Origin: Rahnella sikkimica
GTDB lineage: Bacteria > Pseudomonadota > Gammaproteobacteria > Enterobacterales > Enterobacteriaceae
Length of the DNA: 64,000 bases
Assembly (NCBI RefSeq): GCF_002951615.1
Contig: NZ_CP019062.1
Coordinates: 1,922,001 to 1,986,000 of the forward strand
Reading direction: 5' to 3'
The translations under genes and the position numbers were made by a program. Shown here one piece after another: positions 36,406-47,897 of this stretch (its first letter is position 1; every line of letters starts with the position of its first letter). Below the pieces are notes generated by a model. It worked only from the letters and a program-made list of their open reading frames with translations, searched no databases and was not told the origin of the DNA.

Positions 36406-37440
36406 ATGCATTCAGTTCACTATCAGGACTATTTACAGGCCAAAGAAGCCAATCCCGGTAAATACGCCCGCGATCTGGCGGAAATTTTAGGTATCAGTGA
36501 AGCCGAGTTAACGTCTTTACGCGTTTCACATGATGCCGTGAAACTGGATGTTGATGCCCGTACATTGCTGGCCGCACTGGAAAATGTGGGTGGGACGAAA
36601 TCCATTACCCGCAATGATTATGCGGTTCACGAACAGCAGGGCAGCTACGAAAATCAGCACCTCAGCGGCCATGCGGGTCTTATCCTGAATCCACGCGCGC
36701 TGGATTTACGTCTTTTCCTTCAGCACTGGCTGCACATTTTCAGCATGTCTGAAAATACAGCGCGCGGTGTGCGTCACAGCATTCAGTTCTTTGATGCACA
36801 CGGCGACGCGGTTCATAAAGTGTATAACACCGACGAAACCGACATGGCAGCCTGGGACGCGCTGATTGCCCAATACAAAACTGATGTCAATCCTCCGCTG
36901 CAGATTGAGCCGGTCACGCCTGTGGCTCCGGCAAAAGCTTCTGATACCCACAGTATCGATGCTGACTGGCGCGCAATGACGGATGTTCATCAGTTCTTCC
37001 AGCTCCTCAAACGTCATGATGTGACACGCCAGCAGGCTTTCAAAGCGGTAGGCGACGATCTGGCATGGCGCGTCGAAAACGGTTCACTGACCCGCCTGCT
37101 GAACATTGCAAAAGACGACCAGAACGAAATTATGATTTTCGTTGGCAACCGCGGTTGCGTTCAAATCTTCACCGGCCAGATTGAAAAAGTGATGCCGCAC
37201 GGCGAATGGATTAACGTTTTCAATGAACGTTTCACCCTTCATCTGGTAGAAAGCGCCATCGCTGAAAGCTGGATCACCCGCAAGCCAACCAAAGACGGTT
37301 TTGTCACCAGCCTGGAATTGTTTGCCGCAGACGGCACGCAGATTGCGCAACTGTACGGTCAGCGCACCGAAGGCACGGCAGAACAGGCTCAGTGGCGCGA
37401 ACAACTGGCGCAACTGAGCAACGAAGGCGTCGCCGCATGA
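36406..37440 (+). CDS. hemS: Hemin-degrading factor HemS
   Basis: Cytoplasmic heme-binding protein of the HemS/HmuS/ChuS family that sequesters or degrades imported heme. It has 344 residues (Yersinia HemS 345), made of two structural repeats (about 1-165 and 185-344); conserved parts include [12 protein letters not shown] and [17 protein letters not shown] in the second. The ATG at 36406 ([13 protein letters not shown]) has GAGGAG 6 bases ahead; the frame extends upstream to 36370 but without such a site. First gene of the operon; no outer membrane receptor gene precedes it. Confidence 0.94.
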   Translation: MHSVHYQDYLQAKEANPGKYARDLAEILGISEAELTSLRVSHDAVKLDVDARTLLAALENVGGTKSITRNDYAVHEQQGSYENQHLSGHAGLILNPRALDLRLFLQHWLHIFSMSENTARGVRHSIQFFDAHGDAVHKVYNTDETDMAAWDALIAQYKTDVNPPLQIEPVTPVAPAKASDTHSIDADWRAMTDVHQFFQLLKRHDVTRQQAFKAVGDDLAWRVENGSLTRLLNIAKDDQNEIMIFVGNRGCVQIFTGQIEKVMPHGEWINVFNERFTLHLVESAIAESWITRKPTKDGFVTSLELFAADGTQIAQLYGQRTEGTAEQAQWREQLAQLSNEGVAA

Positions 37441-38267
37441 AAACATCTCTGAAAGCACTGATTGCCGCTGCGGCAATTTTGTCGGCACCCGTGCTCCACG
37501 CCGCAGAGAAGCTGGTGAGCATCGGCGGCGATGTGACCGAAATTGTCTACGCCCTCGGCGCGGGTGATGAAATGGTGGCACGCGACAGCACCAGCCTGCG
37601 TCCGCAGGCAGTTCTGAAACTGCCGGATGTCGGTTATATGCGCCAGCTCAACACCGAAGGGATCCTGTCAATGCACCCTTCGATGGTGCTGAGCAGCGAG
37701 CTGGCTGAACCTTCGCTGGTTTTGCAGCAACTGGCGCAAAACGGCGTGAAGGTGATTCGCGTGCCGGGAACGGCTTCGGTCGATACTGTACCTAAAAAGA
37801 TTGAAGTGATTGCAGGCGCGCTCAACCGTCAGGCAGAAGGTGCAAAACTGATCGCCACTTACCGTTCTCAACTTGAAGCCATTCATCACGATGCTTTGCC
37901 GGTAAAAATCCTGTTTGTGATGAGCCACGGCGGCATGTCGTCCATGGCAGCAGGCCAGGATACCGCTGCTGACGCGATGATCACGTCCGTGGGTGCGAAA
38001 AATGCCATGCAGGGCTTCAGCCGTTATCGCCCGCTTTCGCAGGAAGGCGTGATAGCCAGCGCTCCGGACATTTTGTTGCTGACATCCGACGGCGTGAAAA
38101 CGCTGGGCGGCATGGATCAGGTCTGGAAATTACCGGGCGTCGCCATGACGCCGGCAGGCAAAAACAAGCGCGTTTTAGTGCTTGATGATATGTCCCTGCT
38201 GGGCTTTGGTCTGCAAACGCCGGTCGTGATGGCACAGCTGCGTCAGGCGGCGGAACAAGCCAAATGA
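37437..38267 (+). CDS. hmuT: Periplasmic hemin-binding protein HmuT
   Basis: Binds heme in the periplasm and delivers it to HmuUV. It has 276 residues: signal peptide of about 22 residues ([19 protein letters not shown]), then a cluster A binding protein fold. Y67 in DVGYMRQL and H164 in SHGGMSS are likely heme ligands by comparison with Yersinia HmuT. The start overlaps the hemS stop (ATGA). Confidence 0.93.
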   Translation: MKTSLKALIAAAAILSAPVLHAAEKLVSIGGDVTEIVYALGAGDEMVARDSTSLRPQAVLKLPDVGYMRQLNTEGILSMHPSMVLSSELAEPSLVLQQLAQNGVKVIRVPGTASVDTVPKKIEVIAGALNRQAEGAKLIATYRSQLEAIHHDALPVKILFVMSHGGMSSMAAGQDTAADAMITSVGAKNAMQGFSRYRPLSQEGVIASAPDILLLTSDGVKTLGGMDQVWKLPGVAMTPAGKNKRVLVLDDMSLLGFGLQTPVVMAQLRQAAEQAK

Positions 38268-39292
38268 GCAGCATGAGCCCCCCAATGCCGTCCCGACGCC
38301 GCTCTCCTGTCTGGGCGCTGATCGGCCTCGGTGGTGCTCTGCTGGTGCTGGCTATTCTGGCAGCCAATACCGGGGCGATGGCGTTGTCACTGCGTACCTT
38401 GTTAACGCGGCCTTTTGACGACGGATTATGGCAAATCTGGCTGACCGTTCGTCTGCCCCGCGTGCTGCTGGCCGTGGTGGTCGGCTGCGCGCTGGCCTGT
38501 TCCGGTGCCGTGATGCAGGGGTTGTTTCGCAACCCGCTGGCGGATCCCGGTTTGCTTGGGATCAGCAGCGGTGCGGCGCTGGCGGTGGCACTGACCATTG
38601 TCATGCCGCTTTCGCTACCGCCGATTCTGGCACTCTACGGTCACATGATCAGCGCTTTTGCGGGAAGCCTGGCGATTTCGGCCATCGTCTTTGCGCTGAG
38701 CCGTTTCGGGCATGGCGGATTGTCGCGTTTGCTTCTCGCCGGGATTGCCATTAATGCCCTCTGCGGCGCGGCGGTTGGCGTGCTCACTTACGTAAGCGAT
38801 GACCAGCAATTGCGCCAGTTCTCGTTGTGGAGCATGGGCAGCCTGGGGCAGGCTCAGTGGCCGACGCTTGCCGTCGCTGCGTCGTTAATATTGCCGGCCT
38901 GCGTTGTCACTTTGTTCATGGCGCGTCGCCTGAATATTTTGCAACTCGGTGAGGAAGATGCGCATTACCTTGGCGTCAACGTCCGCCGAACTCAACTGCA
39001 ATTATTACTCCTGAGCGCGCTGCTGGTGGGCGCTGCGGTCGCGGTTTCCGGTGTTATCGGCTTTATTGGTCTGGTGATTCCTCACCTGCTGCGCATGCGG
39101 CTGGGTGCGGATCATCGCTGGTTGTTGCCCGGCTCTGCCATGGCCGGAGCCTGCCTGTTATTACTGGCCGATACGCTGGCACGAACGCTGGTGGCACCCG
39201 CAGAAATGCCGGTGGGTCTGCTGACCAGTCTGCTGGGCGGCCCGTATTTCTTATGGTTAATTTTACGTCCCGGAGTGCCGCGCAATGTCTGA
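38264..39292 (+). CDS. hmuU: Hemin ABC transporter permease HmuU
   Basis: FecCD/BtuC-type inner membrane permease, 342 residues, about ten membrane helices. The family stretches [23 protein letters not shown] and [13 protein letters not shown] are present; the latter contacts the ATPase. It overlaps hmuT by 4 bases and hmuV by 8, so the three are translationally coupled. Confidence 0.95.
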   Translation: MSSMSPPMPSRRRSPVWALIGLGGALLVLAILAANTGAMALSLRTLLTRPFDDGLWQIWLTVRLPRVLLAVVVGCALACSGAVMQGLFRNPLADPGLLGISSGAALAVALTIVMPLSLPPILALYGHMISAFAGSLAISAIVFALSRFGHGGLSRLLLAGIAINALCGAAVGVLTYVSDDQQLRQFSLWSMGSLGQAQWPTLAVAASLILPACVVTLFMARRLNILQLGEEDAHYLGVNVRRTQLQLLLLSALLVGAAVAVSGVIGFIGLVIPHLLRMRLGADHRWLLPGSAMAGACLLLLADTLARTLVAPAEMPVGLLTSLLGGPYFLWLILRPGVPRNV

Positions 39293-40073
39293 TCTCACTT
39301 CGTTGCTGGTGGCGGAAAACCTGTCCTATTCCGCCGGGGGACGTCGTTTAATTGATGACGTCTCACTGAACCTTAAAAGCGGGGAAATGGTCGCGCTGAT
39401 CGGGCCAAATGGCGCGGGGAAATCTACGCTGATGCGTATGCTGACCGGCTATCTGACGCCGCAATCCGGGCACTGTACTTTGCAGGGAAAACGGCTGACT
39501 GACTGGACATCAAAAGATCTGGCGCGCACACGCGCGGTAATGCGCCAGAACAGCACGATGGCGTTCGGCTTCAGCGTGCGTGAAGTGCTGACGCTCGGGC
39601 GTTCGCCGCACGGCCAGCAGCATATGCAACATGCGCTCAATGAAGTGATGACACAAACCGGCTGTACAAATCTGGCGGATCGCGATTATCGCCATTTGTC
39701 TGGCGGTGAGCAGCAGCGGGTTCAGCTTGCGCGTGTGCTGATCCAGCTCTGGCAACCGGCTCCTGCGCCGCGCTGGTTGTTTCTGGATGAACCGACGTCG
39801 GCGCTGGATTTATATCATCAGCAACATGCATTGCGCCTCTTGCGCGAACTGACCCTGAAAACGCCATTGTCGGTTTGCTGCGTGCTGCACGATCTCAATC
39901 TGGCAGCGCTGTATGCCGACAGAATTATTTTGCTGCACAGCGGTAAAGTTGTCGCCAGCGGTACACCGGCTGAAGTGCTGAGCGAAGAAACGCTGAGCCG
40001 CTGGTATCAGGCTGATCTGAACGTCTGTCCGCATCCGGAAACCGCTTTACCGCAGGTTTTCCTGCGTCAGTAA
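39285..40073 (+). CDS. hmuV: Hemin ABC transporter ATPase HmuV
   Basis: ATP-binding subunit for heme import, 262 residues. Walker [10 protein letters not shown] near 39-47, signature [15 protein letters not shown], Walker [12 protein letters not shown] and H-loop LHDLNLAA are in order. Its last partner in the operon is HmuU; a terminator follows. Confidence 0.95.
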   Translation: MSDLTSLLVAENLSYSAGGRRLIDDVSLNLKSGEMVALIGPNGAGKSTLMRMLTGYLTPQSGHCTLQGKRLTDWTSKDLARTRAVMRQNSTMAFGFSVREVLTLGRSPHGQQHMQHALNEVMTQTGCTNLADRDYRHLSGGEQQRVQLARVLIQLWQPAPAPRWLFLDEPTSALDLYHQQHALRLLRELTLKTPLSVCCVLHDLNLAALYADRIILLHSGKVVASGTPAEVLSEETLSRWYQADLNVCPHPETALPQVFLRQ

Positions 40074-40088
40074 ACGCGGCCTCAATGC

Positions 40089-40128
40089 AAAAATGCCACA
40101 ATGCCGTTTCGGGATTGTGGCATTTTTT
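40089..40128. terminator. Bidirectional terminator between hmuV and selO
   Basis: Perfect 14-bp stem AAAAATGCCACAAT / ATTGTGGCATTTTT with T runs on both strands. Confidence 0.9.
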
Positions 40129-40137
40129 AACTGCGCC

Positions 40138-41592
40138 TTAGCTGGAGCAGGAAATTTCCAGGTGTTTTCCCCAGTCCGGCGGTAATGCCGCCATTGCATC
40201 GTATTGCGCATCATCGCTGTAGGGGTCGCGAAGCGCCTGATGCAACTGTGCCAGCGCACTGACATCGTCTTTTTCCGCCTTTTCAATCGCCTGCTGCGCG
40301 AGATAATTACGCAAAATAATCCGCGGATTACTTTGCTTCATGGCCTGCTGGCGGGTCGCATCGTCGATATTTTCTGTCTGTAAACGTTCACGGTAGGACT
40401 GATACCAGCTGTCAAACGCCGCGCGATCAATGAATTCATCGCGTAACGAGGATTGCGCCTGTTGTTGTTCCACATGGCTGAGCAGCCGGAAAGTCTGCGT
40501 GAAGTCCCTGCCTTCTTTTGCCATCAGGCTGAGCAGTCCGGTCAGCAAATCGTTGTCCCGTTTATCTTCCGTGAAGAAGCCCAGTTTGCCGCGCATCAGC
40601 GTCCCGTAGGTTTTCATCAGCGCCGGTTCGTAGCAGTCCAGCGCAGCCTGTAACTGTTCGGTGCTCATCAGGCCGGACAGCGTTTGCGCCAGCCGGTGAA
40701 GATTCCAGTACGCCACCGCAGGCTGATTATCGTAGCTGTAACGTCCCTGATGGTCAGAGTGATTGCAGATGTACCCCGGCTGATAGTCGTCCAGAAAACC
40801 GTAAGGACCGAAATCAATGGTCAGGCCGAGAATCGACATGTTGTCCGTGTTCATCACGCCGTGCGCAAACCCGATACTTTGCCACTGAGCAATAAGTGCA
40901 GCGGTTCTCTCGACCACGCTTGAAAACCATTGCTGATAACGCCGCGCGTCGTCAGGCTCGCTTTCCAGCAACTGCGGCCAGTGATGGGCGATCACGTAAT
41001 CCGCCAGTTGCTTCACCTGTTCAGGTTGTTTGCGGTAATAGAAATGTTCGAAGTGACCGAAACGAATGTGGCTTTCCGCTACACGCATCAGCATTGCGCC
41101 GCGTTCAGGTTGTTCACGAAATACCGGTTCATCGCTGGTGACAATCGACAGCGCACGGGTTGTCGGCACCGATAAATGATGAAGCGCTTCGGAGGCCAGA
41201 AACTCACGGACCACCGAGCGCAATACGGCGCGACCATCACCCATTCGTGAATAAGGCGTCAGCCCTGCACCTTTCAGATGCCAGTCAACACGTTGCCCGG
41301 AAGGCAAAACCTGCTCGCCGAGTAAAATCCCGCGCCCGTCGCCCAGTTGTCCGGCCCATTGTCCAAACTGATGGCCGCTGTAAACCTGCGCCAGCGGCAG
41401 CATGCCAGGAAAGAATTTCTCGCCGCACCAGAATTCCCGATGTTCAGCGTTAAAGAGCGTGTCTTCCAGCCCGAGCTGGCGGGCCAGCGGTTCGCTGTGG
41501 TAAAGAAGGCGCGCGCCTTTGAGCGGCGTGGGCTGAAGCGCGGTATAAAAACCGTCCAGTTGGTCAGCGTAATGGTGTTCGAATTGCGGCAT
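40138..41592 (-). CDS. selO: Protein adenylyltransferase SelO (YdiU)
   Basis: Pseudokinase-fold enzyme that transfers AMP to Ser, Thr or Tyr hydroxyls of target proteins, linked to redox homeostasis. It has 484 residues (E. coli 478). Recognisable motifs are [32 protein letters not shown] and [11 protein letters not shown]. The C-terminus ISCSS keeps the Cys that corresponds to selenocysteine in animal SelO. Divergence from E. coli is low. It is convergent with hmuV. Confidence 0.95.
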   Translation of the reverse strand: MPQFEHHYADQLDGFYTALQPTPLKGARLLYHSEPLARQLGLEDTLFNAEHREFWCGEKFFPGMLPLAQVYSGHQFGQWAGQLGDGRGILLGEQVLPSGQRVDWHLKGAGLTPYSRMGDGRAVLRSVVREFLASEALHHLSVPTTRALSIVTSDEPVFREQPERGAMLMRVAESHIRFGHFEHFYYRKQPEQVKQLADYVIAHHWPQLLESEPDDARRYQQWFSSVVERTAALIAQWQSIGFAHGVMNTDNMSILGLTIDFGPYGFLDDYQPGYICNHSDHQGRYSYDNQPAVAYWNLHRLAQTLSGLMSTEQLQAALDCYEPALMKTYGTLMRGKLGFFTEDKRDNDLLTGLLSLMAKEGRDFTQTFRLLSHVEQQQAQSSLRDEFIDRAAFDSWYQSYRERLQTENIDDATRQQAMKQSNPRIILRNYLAQQAIEKAEKDDVSALAQLHQALRDPYSDDAQYDAMAALPPDWGKHLEISCSS

Positions 41593-41673
41593 AAATCCCC
41601 CTTTTCTTTAGTGTAGGGTGGCATTGCGCGGATTAACACGGAGTAACAGCAAGGAGATTATCCGCTCCGGACA

Positions 41674-41707
41674 TAAAAAATCCCGGTGCAGCGGGGCTGA
41701 CCGGGAT
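41674..41707 (-). terminator. Terminator of the ydiV-like gene
   Basis: Stem ATCCCGGT / ACCGGGAT with a 12-base loop and six T on the minus strand, 27 bases after the stop codon. Confidence 0.85.
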
Positions 41708-41733
41708 ACTGGTATCGGTGCTGAGATTAACGA

Positions 41734-42462
41734 TTAATGAAATTGGGCAGGCCGCACAAGCAACTTATCGAGCGCTGCCGGTTCAACACCCGGCCAGAGT
41801 AACCCTTTGACGCCCTGGACATCGGTTTTACGCAAAGCATCAAAATAATCCTGACTGTCCAGACCATCCACAACAACGTTCCGGCAGAACCTGTTCACAT
41901 TTCTCAGGAGCGACGGCATCACGATGGAAAAATGCTCACCCTCATAAAGCTGCCAGAACAGATTTTTATCCAACTTCACCCACTGAAACAGATGATCAAA
42001 AACCGGTGCCATCGTGACATTGCCCGAACCGAAATTTTCAAGCCACAAAGGGAAGTGCTGTTTCAACGCCATCAGTTGCGAATTTTTCCGTCCCTCAGAA
42101 AGCTGCGGGAATGATTCGCTCAGGTTCAGATGAATAAAAGGGTGCGCCTTAAAGGCATCGCGAAGATTTTCATCTTCGAGCAATAGCGCAACCTGTTTTT
42201 CTTCCACGCCGATATTTAAAATGACCTGGTTATCGCTAAACCACCGGGCATGTTCATTAGCCCAAATTTGTTGCTCATTAAGAAAACGCTGTAGCTGCGG
42301 CGGCGTCAGCAGGTTCAGCACCAGCTCTGTTGGCATGATTAACTTGCTGTCTGCGCTGGAAAAACGACACAGCAATTCTATCGCGAGTAATTTCCCTTCG
42401 ATTGAGTAAACCGGCTGGCACAGATAGCTGCTGTTAAAGGCCGTATCGAATTGTATTTTCAT
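41734..42462 (-). CDS. ydiV: Degenerate EAL-domain protein, YdiV-like
   Basis: A 242-residue single EAL domain without sensor or GGDEF module. The catalytic EAL(L/V)R motif is replaced by AIELLCRF, and the other metal-binding motifs are not evident, so it probably does not hydrolyse c-di-GMP. The N-terminus MKIQFDTAFNSSYLCQPVYS aligns with E. coli YdiV, and the GNVTMAPVFDHLFQWVKLDK segment matches too. YdiV binds FlhD and represses flagellar genes; the same role is inferred. It lies beside selO as in E. coli. The ATG at 42462 is preferred over an extension to 42519. Confidence 0.82.
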   Translation of the reverse strand: MKIQFDTAFNSSYLCQPVYSIEGKLLAIELLCRFSSADSKLIMPTELVLNLLTPPQLQRFLNEQQIWANEHARWFSDNQVILNIGVEEKQVALLLEDENLRDAFKAHPFIHLNLSESFPQLSEGRKNSQLMALKQHFPLWLENFGSGNVTMAPVFDHLFQWVKLDKNLFWQLYEGEHFSIVMPSLLRNVNRFCRNVVVDGLDSQDYFDALRKTDVQGVKGLLWPGVEPAALDKLLVRPAQFH

Positions 42463-42854
42463 TTTTATCCAAAACATCAACGGCACTGCGAATTGATTAA
42501 TAACTTTTTTGACTATCAATCAGATCATAAAGATACCGGAGCCCCGAGGCGTAACCGAAATATTAGAGAAATTGATATCAAGAAAGAGCCTATCCGGTTT
42601 CAAGGGTAGAGCGCTGATCTCGCGAACGGCGGTGAGATCAAAAAATGTAAGAGTATGTCTCCCCTTTGCGCCTTCGTTTTGAGGCGTCATTCAGTCAGCA
42701 AGGGGCTTTCGGACTAATCTTATCGTCAGTGCTGCAAACGCGCAACTTCGTCTGTGAGCGCTATCAGACATATTTTGACAAAATTTCGATTATCAATTGT
42801 GCAATCGCACAATTAAGCCTTTCACTGAATACTTTAGCTAATGGTTATAGTGGC
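42463..42854. other. Intergenic region upstream of the ydiV-like gene
   Basis: 392 bases between the ydiV-like gene and lplA, both on the minus strand. No gene is seen. It contains the perfect inverted repeat at 42793-42812 and probably the ydiV promoter. Confidence 0.5.
42793..42812. repeat. Perfect inverted repeat
   Basis: AATTGTGCAATCGCACAATT: two 8-bp arms around a four-base centre, 43 bases after the lplA stop. It has no T run, so it reads more like an operator than a terminator. Confidence 0.6.
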
Positions 42855-43868
42855 TTATGAAATACTGCGCACCAGCCAGCTTTGCAGTTCGTCGAGCTCT
42901 GCCTGCATTGCCGGATAGCGGGCGGTGATTTTCTGACAGGTCAGCGTGACATCCTGCGCATGGTAACGCGTTCCCACCAGTGCATCGGCCAGCGCAAGCA
43001 GAGGCGCAGGATTCAGGCTGTCAGTGAAGATTTGCGCACGGCTGATGGAGCCCTTTTCCACGTCAAAATGGATATCCACCCCGCCCCAGACAAAACGTTC
43101 GTTGAGTAAATGGCTGAACGCTGGCGCTTTACCAAAGTTCCACTCCCAACTACTTTGTTTGGCAAACCGTTCAGGGAAGCCGGGAATATCGGGGAAAACA
43201 TCGGGAGAGATAATTTCAGGCTCAACGCCCGCGCCGTACCAATCGAAAAATGCGGTGGTCACGGCCTGACAAATTTGCTCGTGGTTAATATCCGGGACAA
43301 ATTCATTGAGATTCGCCACCCGCGAACGGACTGATGTGATCCCCTTCGCCTGAAGTTTTTTAATATCGGGATTGAGGTAGTTTGCCAGACGACTCAGGTC
43401 GGCGTTGAGCAACAACGTGCCATGATGGAAACCACGATCTGCCGTTTCGCGATAAGCCGATCCGGAGATTTTCCTTTCGCCTTCGGCAGTCTGAACAACC
43501 AGATCGTTGCGCCCTGACGCGCTGGCATCAATGCCCAGGCTTTTTAAGGCATTAAGGATAATACCGGTCGAGACGCTTTTATCGTATTCCGGTTTGCCCG
43601 CCATAAAGGTAAAACACGTATTGCCCAGATCGTGGAAAACCGCCCCACCACCGCTGCTGCGGCGCGCCAGACGAATGCCGTCTTCTTCCATCCTGCGTGT
43701 ATTACATTCTTTCCACGGATTTTGCGCCTGCCCAATGACCACGGTTTCGGCATTCCTCCATAAAAAGAGAACCCGCTGCGTGGTCATCTCGCGAAAAATA
43801 CAGTCTTCCACGGCAAGATTGAACCAGGGATCGTAAGAGTCGGAAAGTAAGAGTCTGAGAGGTTTCAT
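42855..43868 (-). CDS. lplA: Lipoate-protein ligase A
   Basis: Activates free lipoate with ATP and attaches it to E2 and H-protein lipoyl domains. It has 337 residues (E. coli 338). The family block [20 protein letters not shown] and the catalytic-lysine motif [11 protein letters not shown] are intact, as is the C-terminal accessory domain. In E. coli lplA is elsewhere (near serB), so its placement between ydiV and nlpC is a lineage feature. A ribosome binding site AGGATG lies upstream. Confidence 0.95.
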   Translation of the reverse strand: MKPLRLLLSDSYDPWFNLAVEDCIFREMTTQRVLFLWRNAETVVIGQAQNPWKECNTRRMEEDGIRLARRSSGGGAVFHDLGNTCFTFMAGKPEYDKSVSTGIILNALKSLGIDASASGRNDLVVQTAEGERKISGSAYRETADRGFHHGTLLLNADLSRLANYLNPDIKKLQAKGITSVRSRVANLNEFVPDINHEQICQAVTTAFFDWYGAGVEPEIISPDVFPDIPGFPERFAKQSSWEWNFGKAPAFSHLLNERFVWGGVDIHFDVEKGSISRAQIFTDSLNPAPLLALADALVGTRYHAQDVTLTCQKITARYPAMQAELDELQSWLVRSIS

Positions 43869-43965
43869 CGCATATTCATCCTGAAAAAGTCTGCTCTGAT
43901 AATAACAGCAAAAAACAGGATGAAATACGCAGCGAAATCAGGGGGAATACGTTTACGGCGCGGCG

Positions 43966-44445
43966 TCAGATGCGTCTTGCCTGCCAGTAAACTTTACGCC
44001 AGTAAACATTATCCAGTGAAGAACGCGTTACGCCCTGGCTGGTCGAGGCGTGGATAAACTGGTCGGCGGTATCATAAATACCAACGTGTAATCCATTTTC
44101 GCCGCTGCCGGTTTTGAAGAAAACTAAGTCGCCGGGAAGGAGTTCATCGCGTGAAACTTTGGTGCCGATTTTTGTTTGATCGGCCGTTGTTCGCGGCAGA
44201 ACCACACCAAACCGGTCGCGATAGGTGCGGAATACAAAGCCTGAGCAGTCAACGCCGCTGGGTTGCAATCCACCGTAGCGATAAGGCGCGCCGTGCCACT
44301 GACTGAGCTGGTCATTCAGTTCTGCAACGACCGTAATTGAATCGGCGAAACGTCCGCTTGGCGGGGGCGCGTGGCTGCTACAGCCGTTAAGAATCAGCGC
44401 AGCAACAGCCAGCAGGGAATACAGGGATACTGATGACCAGCGCAT
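43966..44445 (-). CDS. nlpC: NlpC/P60 family lipoprotein NlpC
   Basis: A 159-residue outer membrane lipoprotein with a cell-wall peptidase domain. The signal peptide ends with ILNGC (C22 lipidated). The NlpC/P60 domain has catalytic Cys in GVDCSGF and His in GLHVGIYD. The tail SSLDNVYWRKVYWQARRI matches E. coli NlpC. The ATG at 44443-44445 has AAGGA ahead; an upstream ATG (44472) is rejected. It lies 154 bases after arnF and may be read through from the arn operon. Confidence 0.94.
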   Translation of the reverse strand: MRWSSVSLYSLLAVAALILNGCSSHAPPPSGRFADSITVVAELNDQLSQWHGAPYRYGGLQPSGVDCSGFVFRTYRDRFGVVLPRTTADQTKIGTKVSRDELLPGDLVFFKTGSGENGLHVGIYDTADQFIHASTSQGVTRSSLDNVYWRKVYWQARRI

Positions 44446-44599
44446 AGTGCATTCCTTCTTGAATTGCATCACGGCAGGGTCAGACGCGGGGATTTGCGCG
44501 GACCGGATAAGTCGCCGTTATCTAAGAACTAATAGAATTTAGCGCTATTTTATCCGTCATCCAATATTTAATAATGTTTTTTACCGTTTAAAGCTGTTT

Positions 44600-44989
44600 T
44601 TAATGGACGCTTTTTACCGGTTTGCTGTGAATTAACCAGACACCGGACAAGATCAGCAGCCCGCCCAGCGTTTTGGTTAAGCTGATGCTTTCGTTGAACC
44701 ACGGCAGCGTCACCGCCGCGATATACACCAGCGCATAGCTTAAACTCAGCAAGGTATAAGCCCGGTTCAGCGGTAAATAGCGTAATGCAAAGAACCAGCA
44801 TCCCATCGAAAAGGCATACCCGCACAGCCCCAAAAAGACGGCAATCAGCGGACTTAAATGGTTAACTAAAAAGGGAATATTGAGCTCCGCCAGTGAAAGT
44901 AACGGGATCTGTACCATGCCCCATTTCATCAGCAACTGTGCCGCCGTCACCAGCAGAACGCTCGCCCCGCCCCACAAATACCCTTTCAT
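44600..44989 (-). CDS. arnF: Undecaprenyl phosphate-aminoarabinose flippase subunit ArnF
   Basis: With ArnE moves undecaprenyl-phosphate-L-Ara4N across the inner membrane. It has 129 residues and four membrane helices, with the family block [20 protein letters not shown]. The start overlaps the arnE stop (ATGA), which favours 44989 over the longer frame to 45040. Last gene of the operon. Confidence 0.92.
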   Translation of the reverse strand: MKGYLWGGASVLLVTAAQLLMKWGMVQIPLLSLAELNIPFLVNHLSPLIAVFLGLCGYAFSMGCWFFALRYLPLNRAYTLLSLSYALVYIAAVTLPWFNESISLTKTLGGLLILSGVWLIHSKPVKSVH

Positions 44990-45318
44990 AAGCTGACACT
45001 CATTAGTGCAATACCGGCCATGATCAGTGCCACACCACACCAGTGGCGGGCATCAACGTATTCTTTGAAAAACCAGCGCGCACAGAGTGTGATCAGCACA
45101 AAATTCAGACTAAGCATCGGATACGCCAGACTGAGCGGCAGAAGCTGCAACACGCGCAACCACAACAACATCGCAATGCCCAGCAACAATACCGCCAGGC
45201 CGAGCCAGCGCAAGACGCGGGCCAGGCCATCACCCGCAACCTGTGCGGCCTGCTTCTGACAAAGCTGACCGGCACAGGTAATGATGCTTACGGCAAGAAC
45301 CAGAAGGAATCCTGTCAT
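44986..45318 (-). CDS. arnE: Undecaprenyl phosphate-aminoarabinose flippase subunit ArnE
   Basis: Small EmrE-like membrane protein of 110 residues with four helices; [20 protein letters not shown] is the conserved middle. It overlaps arnT by 4 bases upstream and arnF by 4 downstream, so expression of the pair is coupled. It acts with ArnF. Confidence 0.93.
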   Translation of the reverse strand: MTGFLLVLAVSIITCAGQLCQKQAAQVAGDGLARVLRWLGLAVLLLGIAMLLWLRVLQLLPLSLAYPMLSLNFVLITLCARWFFKEYVDARHWCGVALIMAGIALMSVSL

Positions 45319-46985
45319 GGAAGTTTTTTGTAGAACAGCAGCGCCTGACGTTCTATCTGTACCGTCTGGTCTGCCGGCGGAAGTTTCCCGGAGATGCCCG
45401 CATTTCTATCAAGTCGGAGGATCACCGAAACATTTCCTTCCTGACGTGCTTTTTGTAACCAGTCCGGGAAATCCGCAGAATCGACAAATTTTGACGCCGC
45501 ATCCGGATAACTCAGGCCATATTCCAGTTCGCCCTTCTCACCAAACATGATGATATCGTCGCGCTTAAGCACCCAGGCTAAGCCCGTTGCTATCCCCACG
45601 TTATCCGACAAGACATAACGACTGTCTTGCAGCAGCGCAGCATTTTGCCCGATGAACCCCTGCGGTTGTTTGGAATCCATGACTTTTTGCGGAATTGCCT
45701 GACCGACCAGAAGCGCCAGCACCAGCGGACACGCTGCCGCCCAGTACCAGCGTTTTTTCACGTCAGTCAGTGACATCGCCCCGGCCAGCGCCCACACGGC
45801 AAAGCACAGAATACCAATCAGAGCACGAGGCAATTCAGCGCGGGTAAACACGGCTTTGACATGCAGCGGCAAGATGCCGGAGATCACCAGAACCGCGACC
45901 GCCATTAATACGCCAAACACGATATTGATGGTGCCGTTGGCTTTCAGCGCCCGCAATTTTCCGGACTGAATGAGCTGATCAAGATGATCGGCCATCAGCA
46001 ATGCCAGAGGTGCGAAGCAAGGCAGGATGTACGTCGGCAATTTACCCTTCGCCACGCTGAAGAAAATCAGCGGCATAATCGTCCAGCTCAGCAGGAAGAA
46101 TAATTCCGGCCGCAGCACACGTTTGGTCCAACCATCACGCAATGCCCCCGGCAGCAGACCCAGCCACGGCAAAGCGCCTAATAATAAGACAGGCAGGTAG
46201 TACCAGAACGGCGCTTTGTGTTGCGCATTGGATTCAGCGAAACGCTGAATATGCTCAACCCAGAAGAAATAACGCCAGAAATCCGGTGCTTCACGCGCGA
46301 TAGCCAGCACCCACGGAAGACTGAGAACAACCGCCGCCACAATCGCCAGCGGGCCCCAGCCAAACAGGGTTTTGAATCGCTTCTCACGCCAGACAATCGG
46401 CAGAACCGCAATCACCGGTAACGCCAGCGCCAGAAACCCTTTGGTCATGAAACCCATACCGCAGGCCAGACCCAGCGCAATCCAGCTCAGCGCTTTTTGA
46501 CGTGTGCCGGAAACGCGCAGACAGAAATAGCTGGCGACCATCGCGGCGGTCATCCACAACGTGATCATCGGATCCATGACGCTGTAAGTACCGATACTGA
46601 ATACCAGCGTGAAGGAAAGATAAATCAGCGTGGCAATGTAGGCCGTCTGGCGGTTACGCCACATCAGATTCGCCAGCCAGAAGACCAGTAACGCGCTCAG
46701 CATTGTGCTGAACACAGAACCAAAGCGAACGGCAAAATTGCTGTCACCAAAGATCATCTGGCTGATGTTGTTGAACCAGTAGCCAGCCACCGGTTTTTCA
46801 AAATAACGTAAACCCAAAAGATGCGGCACCACCCAGTCGCCGCGCTGTAACATTTCGCGGCTGATCTCGGCATAACGGGTTTCATCGGGCTGCCATAACA
46901 GGCGGGAATTAAGAGGTACAAGATAAACCAGCGCAAAGAACACTAAAATTATTGTGCTCCATACGCCCTTCATGGATTTAGACAT
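45315..46985 (-). CDS. arnT: Lipid A L-Ara4N transferase ArnT
   Basis: Integral membrane glycosyltransferase (PMT/GT-C family) that transfers L-Ara4N from undecaprenyl phosphate to lipid A phosphates in the periplasm, giving polymyxin resistance. It has 556 residues with about twelve helices and a C-terminal periplasmic domain. The first periplasmic loop has the expected catalytic-type motif [16 protein letters not shown], and [13 protein letters not shown] follows. Adjacent to arnD with a one-base overlap. Confidence 0.96.
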   Translation of the reverse strand: MSKSMKGVWSTIILVFFALVYLVPLNSRLLWQPDETRYAEISREMLQRGDWVVPHLLGLRYFEKPVAGYWFNNISQMIFGDSNFAVRFGSVFSTMLSALLVFWLANLMWRNRQTAYIATLIYLSFTLVFSIGTYSVMDPMITLWMTAAMVASYFCLRVSGTRQKALSWIALGLACGMGFMTKGFLALALPVIAVLPIVWREKRFKTLFGWGPLAIVAAVVLSLPWVLAIAREAPDFWRYFFWVEHIQRFAESNAQHKAPFWYYLPVLLLGALPWLGLLPGALRDGWTKRVLRPELFFLLSWTIMPLIFFSVAKGKLPTYILPCFAPLALLMADHLDQLIQSGKLRALKANGTINIVFGVLMAVAVLVISGILPLHVKAVFTRAELPRALIGILCFAVWALAGAMSLTDVKKRWYWAAACPLVLALLVGQAIPQKVMDSKQPQGFIGQNAALLQDSRYVLSDNVGIATGLAWVLKRDDIIMFGEKGELEYGLSYPDAASKFVDSADFPDWLQKARQEGNVSVILRLDRNAGISGKLPPADQTVQIERQALLFYKKLP

Positions 46986-47884
46986 CAGGAAAAACCTTCT
47001 TGCTGACAGCCTAACCAGCCTTCCCGACCGGGGAAACTGGCGCGAACCACTTTGCCTTTTGGCAACGTGCTGAGATCTTGAGGCAGTAATTCACCTAACG
47101 CACAGAACTGGATCCCCTGCGCGGCGGCACGAATTAATAACTCATCGAACTGCGCAGCCAGCGACATGCCTTCAACTTCTGCATGAATGGTGTAAACCGG
47201 TACACCCTGATCCTCAATAATGGCATTGAGGATAAAATCATTGAAGTTGTCTGCATTAATTTCGCCACCGGCGACTTCATCGTAAGTGGGTAATGTTACC
47301 GGGATTTGCACCGTGCCCAGCGTGCCGTTTTCAAGCACCGGCAGGAAAGGATATTTCCCGCGACAGTCGCTGTTGTAATAGAAATGGAACCGCTCTTTCA
47401 CTTCAATCACGCGTTCATCGGCGCGCCAGCCTGCAACAGCGGAGCATTCGACATCGTGACCCAGGCTTTTTTCCAGTGCATCCAGCCCCAGCTTAATTTG
47501 CTGCTCAAGCTGTTGCTCAGACCATTTACCGACTTTTGCCTGCCAGCCCTGATGATCCCAGGCGTGCAAACCGACTTCATGGCCGCGTTTGGCGGTTTCT
47601 TTCATCAGATAACCCAGGTCGCGGGCGATGTGTTTTCCTGGCCATGCGGTACCGGCGAGAAGGATATCCCAGCCATACAGCGAGGCGGCATTGGAGCGCA
47701 GCATCTTCCACAAAAAGCGCGGTTTAAGCAGGCGCCACAAGTGACGCCCCATGTTATCCGGCCCGACGCTGAAGAAGAAACTGGCGGTAATGTTATGTTT
47801 CGAGAGGACTTGCAGAAGCTGAGGGACACCCTCGCGGGTGCCACTCCAGGTATCTACATCAATGCGCAGACCCACTTTCTTCAT
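46985..47884 (-). CDS. arnD: 4-deoxy-4-formamido-L-arabinose-phosphoundecaprenol deformylase ArnD
   Basis: Removes the formyl group from the lipid-linked sugar, making the pathway irreversible. It has 299 residues with a NodB-type polysaccharide deacetylase fold: metal-binding RIDVDT at the N-terminus, [13 protein letters not shown], and [12 protein letters not shown]. The ATG at 47884 ([12 protein letters not shown]) matches the family start better than an in-frame GTG at 47893. Confidence 0.95.
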   Translation of the reverse strand: MKKVGLRIDVDTWSGTREGVPQLLQVLSKHNITASFFFSVGPDNMGRHLWRLLKPRFLWKMLRSNAASLYGWDILLAGTAWPGKHIARDLGYLMKETAKRGHEVGLHAWDHQGWQAKVGKWSEQQLEQQIKLGLDALEKSLGHDVECSAVAGWRADERVIEVKERFHFYYNSDCRGKYPFLPVLENGTLGTVQIPVTLPTYDEVAGGEINADNFNDFILNAIIEDQGVPVYTIHAEVEGMSLAAQFDELLIRAAAQGIQFCALGELLPQDLSTLPKGKVVRASFPGREGWLGCQQEGFS

Positions 47885-47897
47885 CACAGACACCGTT

